NCBI GenBank assembly: GCA_037176725.1
Contig: JAZBRS010000026.1
Coordinates: 55,096,501 to 55,160,500, forward strand
DNA length: 64,000 nucleotides
From: Posidonia oceanica
Taxonomy: Eukaryota; Streptophyta; Magnoliopsida; Alismatales; Posidoniaceae
Direction of reading: 5' to 3'
Below, piece after piece: positions 34,928-45,700 of the stretch. Within the stretch, counting starts at the first letter, position 1, and every line of letters starts with the position of its first letter. A program made the position numbers and the translations under genes. Below the pieces are notes generated by a model, which worked only from the letters and a program-made list of their open reading frames with translations, was not told the DNA's origin and searched no databases.

Positions 34928-35918
34928 CTGGATAGTTTACGGTCCTATCAACCGGGAGTGATAGTTTACAGTCCTATCAACTGGAACGATAGTTTACAGA
35001 CCTATCAACTGGAACAATAGTTTACGGTCCTATCAACTGGAGGCAGTTGTGAGTGATAGTTACTGGATATCAGCCGTATAACATGGTTGTGCGGGATAGT
35101 TTACAGTCCTATCAACTGGAACGATAGTTTACAGTCCTATCAACTGGAGGCGATAGTTTACAGTCCTATCAACTGGAAAGCACAAACCATGAGGGATAAT
35201 TACTGGGTAACAGCCGTATAACGCAAATGCCAGAGAATGATAGTTTATAGTCCTATCAACTGGAACGATAGTTTACAGTCCTATCAACTAGAGCGATAGT
35301 TTACAGTCCTATCAACTGGAAAGGGCATTTGTGAGGGATAGTTACTGGATATCAGCCGTATAACATGATTGCGAGTGATAGTTTACAGTCCTATCAACTG
35401 GAACGATAGTTTACAGACCTATCAACTGGAGCGATAGTTTACAGTCCTATCAACTGGAACGATAGTTTACAGTCCTATCAACTGGAACGCGCAATCATGA
35501 GGGATAGTTACTGGATATCAGCCGTATAATGCAATTGCAGGTGATAGTTTCGGATATCAGCCAAGGAACGATAGTTTACAGTCCTATCAACTGGAACGAT
35601 AGTTTACAGTCCTATCAACTGGAGCGATAGTTTACAGTCCTATCAACTGGAAGCTGCAATTGCAAGGGACAGTTACTGGATGTCAGCCGTATAACGTAAT
35701 TGCAAGTGATAGTTTCGGATATCAGCCAAGGATGAGTTTTGGATCATCAGCCAGAGAATGATAGTTTACAGTCCTATCAACTGGAACGATAGTTTACAGT
35801 CCTATCAACTGGAAAGTGCAATTACGAGGGACAGTTACTAGATGTCAGCCGTATAACACAACTGCAGGCCAGATCGGGGATCAGCCCAAGATGATAGCTT
35901 ACGGTCCTATCAACCGGA
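34928..35918 (-). repeat. Tandem hairpin array 1 (element C 3' UTR)
   Basis: About 20 copies of a 28-bp unit contain GATAG-TTTACAGTC-CTATC, whose ends pair. At intervals stand longer units with GATA-GTTACTGGA-TATCAGCC followed by GTATAAC. The result is a higher-order pattern of short and long units. It is non-coding. Confidence 0.9.
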
Positions 35919-35926
35919 AAGAGCAG

Positions 35927-35927
<1 letters not shown>

Positions 35928-35966
<39 letters not shown>

Positions 35967-35967
35967 A
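35928..35967. repeat. (GATT)n microsatellite
   Basis: About ten uninterrupted GATT units sit between array 1 and array 2. The last bases of every array 2 unit also end in GATTGATTG, so the microsatellite probably expanded from array 2. Confidence 0.9.
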
Positions 35968-36465
35968 AGATATCGGACCTATCGGCCGGCAAAGAGGGGA
36001 TGAGATAATGATGAGATTGATTGATGATTGATAAGGTGATAAGATATCGGACTTATTGGCCGGCAAAGAGGGGATGAGGTAATGATGAGATTGATTGATT
36101 GAAAAGGTGATAAGATATCGGACTTATCGGCCGGCAAAGAGGAGATAAGGTAATGATGAGATTGATTGATTGAAAAGGATGATAAGATATCGGACTTATC
36201 GGTCGGCAAAGAGGGGATGAGATAATGATGAGATTGATTGTTTGAAAAGGTGATAAGATATCGGACTTATCGGTCGGCAAAGAGGGAATGAGGTAATGAT
36301 GAGATTGATTGATTGAAAAGGTGATAAGATATCGGACTTATCGGCCGGCAAAGAGGGGATGAGGTAATGATGAGATTGATTGATTGAAAAGGTGATAAGA
36401 TATCGGACTTATCGGCCGGCAAAGAGGGGATGAGGTAATGATGAGATTGATTGATTGAAAAGGTT
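35966..36465 (-). repeat. Tandem array 2, 71-bp unit (element C 3' UTR)
   Basis: There are seven copies, judged by the word GATATCGG at 35969, 36043, 36114, 36186, 36257, 36328 and 36399, so the period is 71 bp. Each unit holds GATAAG-ATATCGGA-CTTATC, again a short hairpin. The 60-115-codon minus ORFs here are repeat by-products. Confidence 0.9.
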
Positions 36466-36527
36466 TCGCGAGAGCGAATCATCCCATGACACCAGGAATA
36501 TCATAGGGGAAAGAGGGGGAGAATGGT

Positions 36528-36576
36528 ACCAAGGGGCGATCAAAAGATGCCCCTGGTGTCGGGATGACACCAGGGG
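36528..36576 (-). other. Two overlapping hairpins (element C 3' UTR)
   Basis: One hairpin pairs 36528-36541 with 36546-36557 around AAAA, with two bulges. The other is a perfect 11-bp inverted repeat, CCCCTGGTGTC (36550-36560) and GACACCAGGGG (36566-36576), around GGGAT. They share bases, so only one can form at a time. Confidence 0.6.
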
Positions 36577-36668
36577 TTGGCCAGCACGTCCTTGGCATCA
36601 AAAGCAGAAGGTGAAGACAAAGCTGACGTGTTCGTTAGACGAGTAGTTTGGGGTACCAGCCCGCAGAA

Positions 36669-36828
36669 GATGACAGGTTGACGGACCTATCGCCGAGCAG
36701 TTTGGGGTGCCAGCCCAGGGATGACAGGTTAACGGACCTATCGCCGAGCAGTTAGGGTTGCCAGCCCGCAGAAGATGACAGGTTGACGGACCTATCGCCG
36801 AGCAGTTGGGGGTGCCAGCCTGCTGGTG
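36669..36828 (-). repeat. Tandem hairpin array 3 (element C 3' UTR)
   Basis: There are three units of about 53 bp with GACAGGT-TGACGG-ACCTATC and then GCAGTT ... TGCCAGCC. It is clearly homologous to the array in element E and to the pair in element B. Confidence 0.88.
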
Positions 36829-37367
36829 ATGACTCAGCTAGGGACGCCGGATGGCGTGGCTTGCCGACGCGGGTCTGCAGAGATTCTGGACTCCGGAGTG
36901 GGTGCTGAGGACTTTCCTACGTTGTGTTGGCTGCAAGTCTGGCCAGAGGGCCCAAGATGATGCTGGCAATGATAAGGCAATGCAATAAGCAGTGTTGAAG
37001 TGCAAGCAGACAGCAGAAACAGTTTTTCATTGTAAGAACTTGATGAGTACATGCCTGTGGCAGGCCAAAAATATACAGCATATCTTGAAGGAAGACCACA
37101 TGATTGCATGAGTGCCTAGCCAGTTCGGGCCTTCTTTGGCTGCCTGGAGTCGGGGAATAGGGGGCCGCCTGGCGGGATTTCATCGATGGGCCAGAGCTCT
37201 TGGACCTCGGTCACATATTCAGGGGTGCATCCTACACCTCTTACTGCTGCGATGTCTGTTGATCGCACCCCATGCCGCATCAGATCAGCCAGCTTCTTGG
37301 TTGGGGCAGTCGTGCTGAGAGGGTATGCTTGAAGAAGCTCGGGCGCTGTGCTGTCAACAAAGGCGCC
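36829..37367 (-). other. Spacer between 3' arrays and extra ORF
   Basis: I see nothing recognisable here. It has ordinary base composition and no long ORF on the element strand, and no other copy is in the window to compare. It probably belongs to the 3' UTR. Confidence 0.4.
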
Positions 37368-38459
37368 CTACTGGAAGCCAAATTGGCGCATAACCCTGAT
37401 GGGGTGGTATTCCACACCCGCCGTGAATCCTGGCAGTACGATCAGCCGTGTGTTGCGCGTGCTGAAAAAGATAGTGAATGGCTCGGCTACAGAGGGGATG
37501 ATACGCCAGGTTACAGCGTCATCAGTCAGTGCTGATAGCCTTTCGTATTCTTCTTTGACGCTCTTGACTGTCTTGGCACGGCCGCTGCCGCAGTAGGCTT
37601 CGAAGGCATGCACCTGGGGGCACAGAAGGTTCACTTCTAAGTGTACAGTTAGCCAGACTTGTATGAGTGCCCCGCAGCCGTGGAAGTGGCGGCAGCGATG
37701 TGAGATGCGGTCCAGCCCGCGATATGTTTCCACCAGAACAACTGGTGCCAGATCTATGTGCTGGGTCACCACAGCAAGTGCTATCTCTGCAACCTCGATC
37801 GCCACTGTTAGTCGGCCATGAGTAAAGATTAGCACGCCCAGGAAGCGGATGACAAATCCTCGGAGCCACAGCTCATCTCCGAGTTCAACACGCTTCTTCA
37901 TGACATCATCAAAGTGCGCTAGGCGAAGCATAGGTTCAGGTCCGCTGGTGCAGATTAGTCTCTGTTGGCAGCTTCGAGTAGGGAGCCCAGTCAACTGGCT
38001 CAGGACTGCGAGATATCCGTCGTGCCTCATGAAGATAGGCAGCCCCATGATCTTGGAGAAGCCGCAGATCCGACGCACTTCCTCCAATGTGGGTGTAAGC
38101 TCAGTTCTGCCGAAGCGAAAGACGTGGTGCGCCGGTTTCCAGAATCTTGCGGCGGCACACAGAAGATGGCGGCTTACTTCCACATCAGCAGCCTTCAGCA
38201 GCTTGGTTGGGATGCCCCACAGGCGCAGCTTTTCGCAGTCTTCTTGGGTAAGCTCGCCAATCCATTCTTGCAAGGTCTCCGAGCAGTGCGCTGGAGTCAA
38301 CAGAGTAGGGAAACCCATTACGCAGATCGCAGGGGTACAGGCAGATAACTGCAGATCTTGAAGGTACCTGTTATTACCATTGCAAACAGTCAGATCACAC
38401 AGGTATATAATCTCTGACAGAGAGCAGAATCTGAGGCTGATAATGTAGCTTAATAGCAT
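37368..38459 (-). CDS. Extra ORF: plant-mobile-domain-like (DUF7745-like) protein
   Basis: This 363-residue ORF lies downstream of pol in the same orientation. Residues about 85-270 resemble the plant mobile domain / DUF7745 pattern: an aromatic-rich start (Arg-Phe-Trp-Lys-Pro), then Phe-x-Phe-Gly-x-x-Glu-Leu-x-Pro-Thr-x-Glu-Glu, a mid Gly-Leu-Pro segment, and near the end Glu-Thr-Tyr-Arg-Gly-Leu-Asp followed by Gly-Cys-x-x-Leu-x-Gln-Val-Trp-Leu. The assignment is from memory of the family pattern. Such domains occur in plant host proteins linked to transposon silencing and in several transposons; what it does in retroelements is unknown. Extra ORFs after pol are known in Tat elements. The first 47 residues look unrelated, and Met48 (38318) may be the true start or follow a splice. 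No stop or frameshift is visible within it, although the rest of element C has decayed. Confidence 0.7.
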   Translation of the reverse strand: MLLSYIISLRFCSLSEIIYLCDLTVCNGNNRYLQDLQLSACTPAICVMGFPTLLTPAHCSETLQEWIGELTQEDCEKLRLWGIPTKLLKAADVEVSRHLLCAAARFWKPAHHVFRFGRTELTPTLEEVRRICGFSKIMGLPIFMRHDGYLAVLSQLTGLPTRSCQQRLICTSGPEPMLRLAHFDDVMKKRVELGDELWLRGFVIRFLGVLIFTHGRLTVAIEVAEIALAVVTQHIDLAPVVLVETYRGLDRISHRCRHFHGCGALIQVWLTVHLEVNLLCPQVHAFEAYCGSGRAKTVKSVKEEYERLSALTDDAVTWRIIPSVAEPFTIFFSTRNTRLIVLPGFTAGVEYHPIRVMRQFGFQ

Positions 38460-39799
38460 CTAGCAGTCAATATCAGGATACAGCAATTAAGCAACGATAA
38501 ACAAGGGGAATCTGCAGCAGTCTTGTGGATACGGGGGCGAGGGCTGGCAGGAGATCTGGACCAGCGCAGCTCGAGCAGTGTCAACGCGTTCTAGGCAAGA
38601 AGTACTGTCTCAGGGTCGAAGCGAGTTGCAGAGCAGAACGATCGATAAGAAAGAAAGGATAATTGAAGATGCATGTATGCATGATGCAGGTCGGTATGCT
38701 TATGAAATGATTAGTATGCTTAGGTGCCCTCAGCATACGGAGTGCTTTGGTGCCTACTGCAAAGGAAAAGGAGTGGTCCCCGACACACTGGGCCCTACTT
38801 AGATTCTTGGCTCGCTGGTGGCACTCCGGAACGGGTGTTGGCATTATACAGGTGGTGGTGTGGTGAGGACAGGCTTCTTGCCGGACTCTCAAGACCTACA
38901 CCTACTCTTTCTGCTATCTTTTTTCTTTGATTTCTCCCTCATAGGTATGCAGTCTTTCTCCGCCCCTAGTTTGGGAGAAGGTAAGTGTTTTGCTTTTGGA
39001 GGGAAGTGGTAGACCCTTTTTTAAAACTTAACACCCTTAGGTTTCTTGTAAGGTATGGGGGATGATGGTGCCTGTATTTTTGGGCTGAATCTTGCCCTTT
39101 TTTCTTCTCTCTTTTTTTTTTTTTTGTTTTTGCTTTTTCCCCCTTTTTTTTGGTTTTTGTTCTATCTCTTTTTTTTTCTTTTTTTTGCTTGTTTGATTTC
39201 TTTTTCTCTTTTTTTTTTCAGGCTTTTGTTATCCCCATTTTGGTGGCAAAAGAAGGGTGCTTGAGTCGTGATGGATCTGGGCTTTGGGTCTGCTGTGTGA
39301 TGGGTAGAAGGAGCAGGGTTAGACTGCACACCCCTATCTCTAGGGCCAGCTTCTGTCTTCGTCTTCTGTTCCTTGAATGTGCCCAAGCCTAGGTGTCTAC
39401 TCTCACTTTTTTTCTTACTCACATCCTAAGATTTTTTCTCCCTCAGAGGTGTATGTCCTTACGAGTTTAGGCAGTTCACATGTCCTGATTGGTGGTGGCT
39501 CCCTCACTAGCTAAGACATCTAAGTAGTGCCGAGTGAGGTAGGGCGGACTCTTTCCAGAGCAGGCAAGCACTTCCGGTTCTCATCACCGGGCCAAAAGAT
39601 GGGATGCATGATTTGAGGGGATGACGATGATGATTTGAAAGAGAGATGATGGATGTTTTTGAGAAGATGACGATGATGATTTGAAAAGAGAGAATGCAAG
39701 AGTAGGATAGATAGAAAATGTAGGTAGGATGAGAATGCAAGAAGTGAGAATACAAGTGTGTAGGTGGGAGAAGGGCGTCTGCAACGGGGCCGCCTTCGG
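38460..39799 (-). other. Non-coding spacer between pol and the extra ORF
   Basis: It contains a nearly pure T tract region on the plus strand (about 39096-39240, purine-rich on the element strand) and a 44-bp imperfect duplication with GATGACGATGATGATTTG (39622-39700). No gene is seen. It may carry the processing or splicing signals that expose the extra ORF. Confidence 0.5.
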
Positions 39800-42700
39800 C
39801 TACTGATAGTACTTCTTGAGATAGCAGAGGTTGACGGGCTTAGACTGCCCGACCTGGTCCATATCCTCAAGAGTTACAGCGCCTCCCGAGAAGATCTGCT
39901 TGACCACAAAGGGACCGTGCCAATTGGGTCGGAATTTCCCTCGACCATCAGGCAAATGAATGGCGCGCAAAATGAGGTCCCCTAGCTGAAAGTTTCTGGG
40001 CTGGACCTTCTTCAAGAATGCTCTGGCCATCCACTTCTGGTAGCAGTGAGCGTTGTGCATAGCTTGCAGTCTATGCTCATCAATTAGATTTAGTTTAACG
40101 CAGCAGTCTTCGACCCATTCTGCCTCTTCCAACTCAGCTTCTCGTAGGATCCGCAGAGAGGGGATCTCTACTTCAACAGGTAACACCGCTTCCATGCCGT
40201 ACACCAGAGAGTACGGGGTGGCTCCCGTCGAGGTCCGGATTGATGTCCTGTACGCCCAGAGCGCGTATGGGAGCTTGTCATGCCAATCCTTGTGGGTTTC
40301 TGCCATTTTCTTCAGGATTTTAACAATGTTCTTGTTTGCAGACTCCACCGCTTCGTTCATCTGTGGCCGGTAGGGCGAGGATCTATGATGCTTGATCTTG
40401 AGACTCTGCAGGTATTCCTCGATCCTCTTGGCAATGAAGTTTGTGCCATTATCAGAGATGACTGAGTGCGGGACCCCATATCGGGCAACGATATTGTTCT
40501 TGATAAACTTTTCTGTTGCCACAGTGGTGACTGTCTTATAAGAGGCTGCTTCCACCCACTTGGTAAAGTAATCGATCGCCACCAGAATGTAACGATGACC
40601 ATTTGAAGCAGCTAGGTGGATGGCGCCAATGACGTCGATCCCCCAGGTGGAGAAAGGCCATGGCGAAGACATGTTGTGCAGCTGTTGCAGGGGGGCCTTG
40701 ATGAAGTTACCATGGATCTGGCAGTTGTGGCATCTGCGCACGAACCGGCAGCAGTCTGCTTCCATGGTCTGCCAGAAATATCCTTGGAGCATGATCTTCT
40801 TGGCCAGGAGGACGCCGTTCATGTGCGGGCCACAGGTCCCCGCATGCACTTGAAGCATCAGCGTGTCAGCCTCCGATTTGTTCAGGCAGCGTAGTAGCAT
40901 CTGATTATATGACCTTCTGTACAGCTGCCCAGCCCCCAACACATACTTTGACGCCAGACGCGCCAGAGTTCTCTTGTCTGCTGCCGCAGTATCAGGAGGA
41001 AAGCTGCCAGACTCCAGGAAAGATTTTATATCTTGATACCAGGGCTGCTCCTCTGTTGGATCCGCCTCTTCTATGTTCATGCAGTATGCAGGCTGCTCAA
41101 TGTGAGTAACAGATACATCCACTACGCTGTCTTCAGGTATAACGAGCCAGGATGCCAGAGTTGCTAGTGCGTCTGCGTATGCATTCTTTGCTCTGTTCAT
41201 GTATGTGAAGCAGATGCTCTCAAATTCTTCCATCAGCCTCAACAGGTGTTCGTGATACGGCACAAGTTTGGGGTCTTTTGTCCTCCAGTCGCCGTTCACT
41301 TGAGAGATTACTAGCATGGCATCACCGTGCACATGCAACTTCTTCGCCTTGTGCTCGAGGGCGACCTTCAACCCTAGGATACATGCTTCATATTCTGCTT
41401 GATTGTTTGTGCAGGTGAAAGTCAGCTTCCTCACGAAGGGAATCATCTGTCCCTGAGGCGTGGTCAGCACTGCGCCTACGTCTCGGCCCTTTTTGTTGAC
41501 AGTGCCATCAAAGTAGAGTTGCCATTCCTCTTGTTTTTCAGGATCTTTCTGCTCAGAGCCCTCCATTGCGAAGAGGATGTCCTCGTCAAGGAACTGCGTC
41601 TGGAGGGGTTGGTATTCAGGCAGAGGAAGATCAGTGAGATGGTCTGCCATGGCCTGACCCTTCATGGATTTCTGTGTAACAAAGGTGATGTCGTACTGAG
41701 ACAATAACACCTGCCACTTAGCACATCTGCCTACCATGGCCGGCTTTTGAAAGAGGAACTTGATAGGATCATGCCGGCATAAGAGCTGAACTGGGTATGC
41801 CATCATGTAGTGCCTTAGTTTTTGTGCAGCCCAGACAAGGGACAAGCAGGTCTTCTCTAGTGTACTGTACCTGGCTTCGCATTCATTAAACTTCTTGCTC
41901 AAGTAATAGATGGCGCGCTCCCTTCTACCAGATTCGTCATGTTGGCCCAAGACGGCGCCCATGGAATGCTGCGTGGTAGAAAGGTAGAGAAGCAAAGGTC
42001 TCCCCGGTGTAGGGGGAACCAGGACAGGAGGCTTGATCAACAGCTGCTTGATCTTGGCAAATGCAGCCTGACACTCCTCGCTCCAGTCGATTTGCGCATT
42101 CTTCCTCAGGAGCTTGAATATGGGTTCACAGATGGGCGTAAGCTGTGCAATAAAGCGGCTGATATACTGTAAACGCCCAAGCAGACTTCTGACCTCCTTT
42201 TCAGTTCTGGGGGGTGGCATGTCCACGATGGCTTTTGCTTTCATCGGGTCCACCTCAATCCCCCTTTGGCTAACAATGTAGCCGAGCAGCTTGCCAGAAG
42301 ACACCCCGAATACGCACTTCTTGGGATTCAGGCGCAATTTGTATTTCCGTAGACGATCAAAGAGCTTTCTTAGACAGGCAAGGTGGTCTTCAAGCTCTCT
42401 GGTTTTAGCAATCATGTCGTCTACGTAGACCTCTACTTCTTGGTGCATGAGGTCGTGGAACAGTGCAGTCATGGCCCTCTGATAGGTCACACCAGCATTC
42501 TTCAGACCGAACGGCATGACTTGGTAGCAGAAGACTCCCCAAGGGGTGATGAATGAAGTCTTTTCCATGTCCTCTTCTGCCATTTTGATTTGATTATATC
42601 CAGAAAAGCCGTCCATGAAGGAGAGCATCTTGTGGCCCGCTGTATTGTCGACTAGGACGTCAATGTGAGGCAGGGGGAAGTCGTCCTTGGGACTTGCCTT

Positions 42701-45700
42701 GTTCAGGTCCCTGTAGTCGATGCAGATCCGGATTCGGCCATCTTTCTTGGGCACAGGTACAATGTTTGCCAGCCACTCAGGATAAAGAACGACCCTCAGA
42801 AAGTTGACTCTGAGCTGCTTCATTATCTCTTCTTTGATCATGAGCATCCACTGCGGTCGCCATCTTCTTAGCTTCTGCTTTACTGGCTTGGCATCCGGGT
42901 TTAAGGGCAGATTGTGCACCACTATCTCTATGTCAAGGCCGACCATATCCTCGTAACTCCAGGCGAAGATATCCGCATATTCTTTCAAGAATGCGATGAA
43001 CTCTGTTCGAGGCTGGGAGGACAGCTGAGCACTGATACGAACTTCTCTGACTTCCTCAGCTGTGCCGATGTTGACAACCTCTGTTTCTTCTTCAACATGG
43101 AGGTTGGGGCCTTCTGGGTCGTCGTCATAGGGCCGGAACTGGGGCAACGGTTCGTCAATCTCATCCATGCCCGTATCGTCCTCCTCTCCATAAGCAATAA
43201 GTTCCGAGAGGATCTCTTTCTCAAAATAAGGACTTGTGATGTTGAAAGAGTGTATATGTTTCGCTGCTTGGCCCTGGTGACGCTTCAGGATGGTCACGCT
43301 CACTCGGGTATTCTTGTAGCCTCGGTGCGCGACCCCCGTCCTAGCAACTCCTTCTGCTGTTTGCTCTGGCCTGACTGATTCTGCTGAGTGCTCTGCTGAT
43401 ACTGCTGAGGGCCTTGCTGATTCTGCTGTTGATACTGCTGATGATTCTGCTACTGAGGCTGCTGACAACTCTGTTACTGATTCTGCTTTCTGCTCTGTTG
43501 CTGCTGCTGCCTGGACTACTAGTGCTTCCTCCTCTGAGTCTTCTAGTGTGCTTGTGGAGTGTATGCCAGACCGGCGGCTGATCTGGGCACTACCGCTCGC
43601 TATGCTGCTCCAGTGAGGCATGTGTTGCACAAACCACCTAGACCCGCCTTCTGGTCGGAGAGTGATGAGTTCATCTGGTCTAGGGGAGTCCGGTGCTGCC
43701 GAGCCTTCTTCCAGGACCATGATAGAGGCATGGTCTTCTTGCAGAGGAGGGTCCGTAACCACGGCTTTCCCTTTCCTTTCTGTGGCTCGATGCTCTGCCA
43801 GGTCTTCTGCTATCGACTTGATTTGTTCTTGATAAAGTAGCTCTAAGTCGGACATCCATGAATCGACCTGGGCTTCTATCGCCATTCCTTCTTCCTCGTC
43901 TGAGGGTGAGTCGACATAGTAGGCACCGGGGGCCTGCGGCACTGGCCCAGCTGCAAGACGGATTGCTGCCCTTGGAATTTGCATGATCTGGCTCATGGGC
44001 GCGCCTGATAATGGCAGCTTTGGTGTGGGAGACCCAAACAGACTGGTCAGCGGAGCCACAAATGGGTATGCTGCCAGTGTCACTGTTGCAGGTGAAGGGC
44101 AGGCAGAGGTGCTCTTCTGAGGGCTCAAGGGCCGGGAGACTATAGCGCTTAGTTGGTCCTCTGCAACTTGCCGTGGCTGTGAGAGTGCAGCCTCTGACGC
44201 CATGGGGTCCTGCCATGAGAGTTGCTGTTTGGCGTCAGGAAGATGTGAAGCAGACTGCGCCGACTGCGCTCCCAGTGATGCGGCCGCTGGAGTGGGCTGA
44301 GCTGTGCTGCTGACTGAATTAATCAACTGTCCCTCCAGAGAGAGTGACAGTGGCACTGGTGTGACTGTGACCGCAGGTAGCCTGCCCGATTCTGCCAGAA
44401 GGAGTGTCCTTGACTCCTGTACCGCTGCTGCCTGTACTTGCGATGCAGATGTGGCTGCAAAAGTGTGAGAGCTGGCCAGTTCTGCCACAGAGCCTACTGA
44501 GCTGTCTGCTGTATCTGCTAGAGGGAGAGCTGAACATGCTGACTGTGGTGCCTCTGTGCTGATCATTGCCTTGCTGCCAGTTGGGACTGCCTCTACTATG
44601 CCAGACTGCTCCTCATCCGAGTAGTAGTCCTCAATGCAGACCCAGTCTTCTGTCGGCGCCGTGGCTTGATCATCGGTCGATCCCAGGACTCCTGCACTGG
44701 TGAAGTTAGTGAGGTCTCTAGGGATGGCTGGTTCTTGATCCTCGAGCTGAAGGCAGTGATCTTTGTTGAGCTTGGGTTCGTAACCGAGGCCTTCTGATTT
44801 CCTCCGCTCCACTGCTACGATCGGCTCTGCGATCCCCTGGCTGTGACGCCTGAGCGGTGTACCCTTTATGTAACCCCATCTGTGACATACATTCTCGACC
44901 ATTCGAAAGGGGTTGCTGTGAATGGTTAAGGAGTTGACACGTTCAAGATCAGGAATGAAGTTAACCGACTCGCACCGATTAACGCGATATAGAGCTTCAG
45001 AAGTCTCGGGGTCAAACGGGATAGCTTGTGAAGACACGGGGGAGACTGCCTCGATCCGCTCCTTCTCAAAGTTCTCCGCCATGACGACAATGACATCATC
45101 GCTGCGACGGTACTTTATCATCCGATGGAGGGTCGAAGGAAGAACCTGATGCTTGTGGAGCCAAGGACGCCCAAGCAGAAGATTGAAATTTGGCTTCAAG
45201 TCGACGACATAGAATTCTACATCGAAGACGACCGGGCCAATAGCAAGAGGAATAACCAGAATCCCTAAAGCGTCATGGTGGGTGTTGTCAAAAGCTGTCA
45301 TTCCCTTTACGGCTGGCGTGATGTCCTCGGCTTTGAATCCGAGCTTAGTTGCAGTACGCAAGGGGCAGACGTTAAGGCCTAACCCATTATCAACTAGTGT
45401 TAGGGGAATGCGAAAGTTTTTGAACTGAACCGTGACGAACAGGGGTTGGTTATGATTAATCCCCGCCGGAGGCAGCTCATCACTTGTAAAAGAGATGACC
45501 TGGGGCTCCGCAATCAACCCTACCATGCTTTCCAAGGCTGAAGGCTCAATAGACTGGGACACACGGGTAGCCTGGAACACGCGAAGAAAAGCCTCGCGGT
45601 GTTCGGTAGAGGTGTGGATTAGGTCCCAAATGGAAATGTCAGCTTTGACCTTCTTAAGCTGGGAGGTTAAGTCTGCCTTGGGTTGGTTCTTTTTGGCAAT

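Noticed and set aside
34928..36465. Regular repeats that might suggest a CRISPR array
   Set aside because: Units are contiguous without unique spacers, and they lie in a plant retrotransposon 3' UTR.
36834..37318. ORFs of 68-91 codons on both strands near 37000
   Set aside because: No domain, overlapping on opposite strands, and of a length expected by chance.
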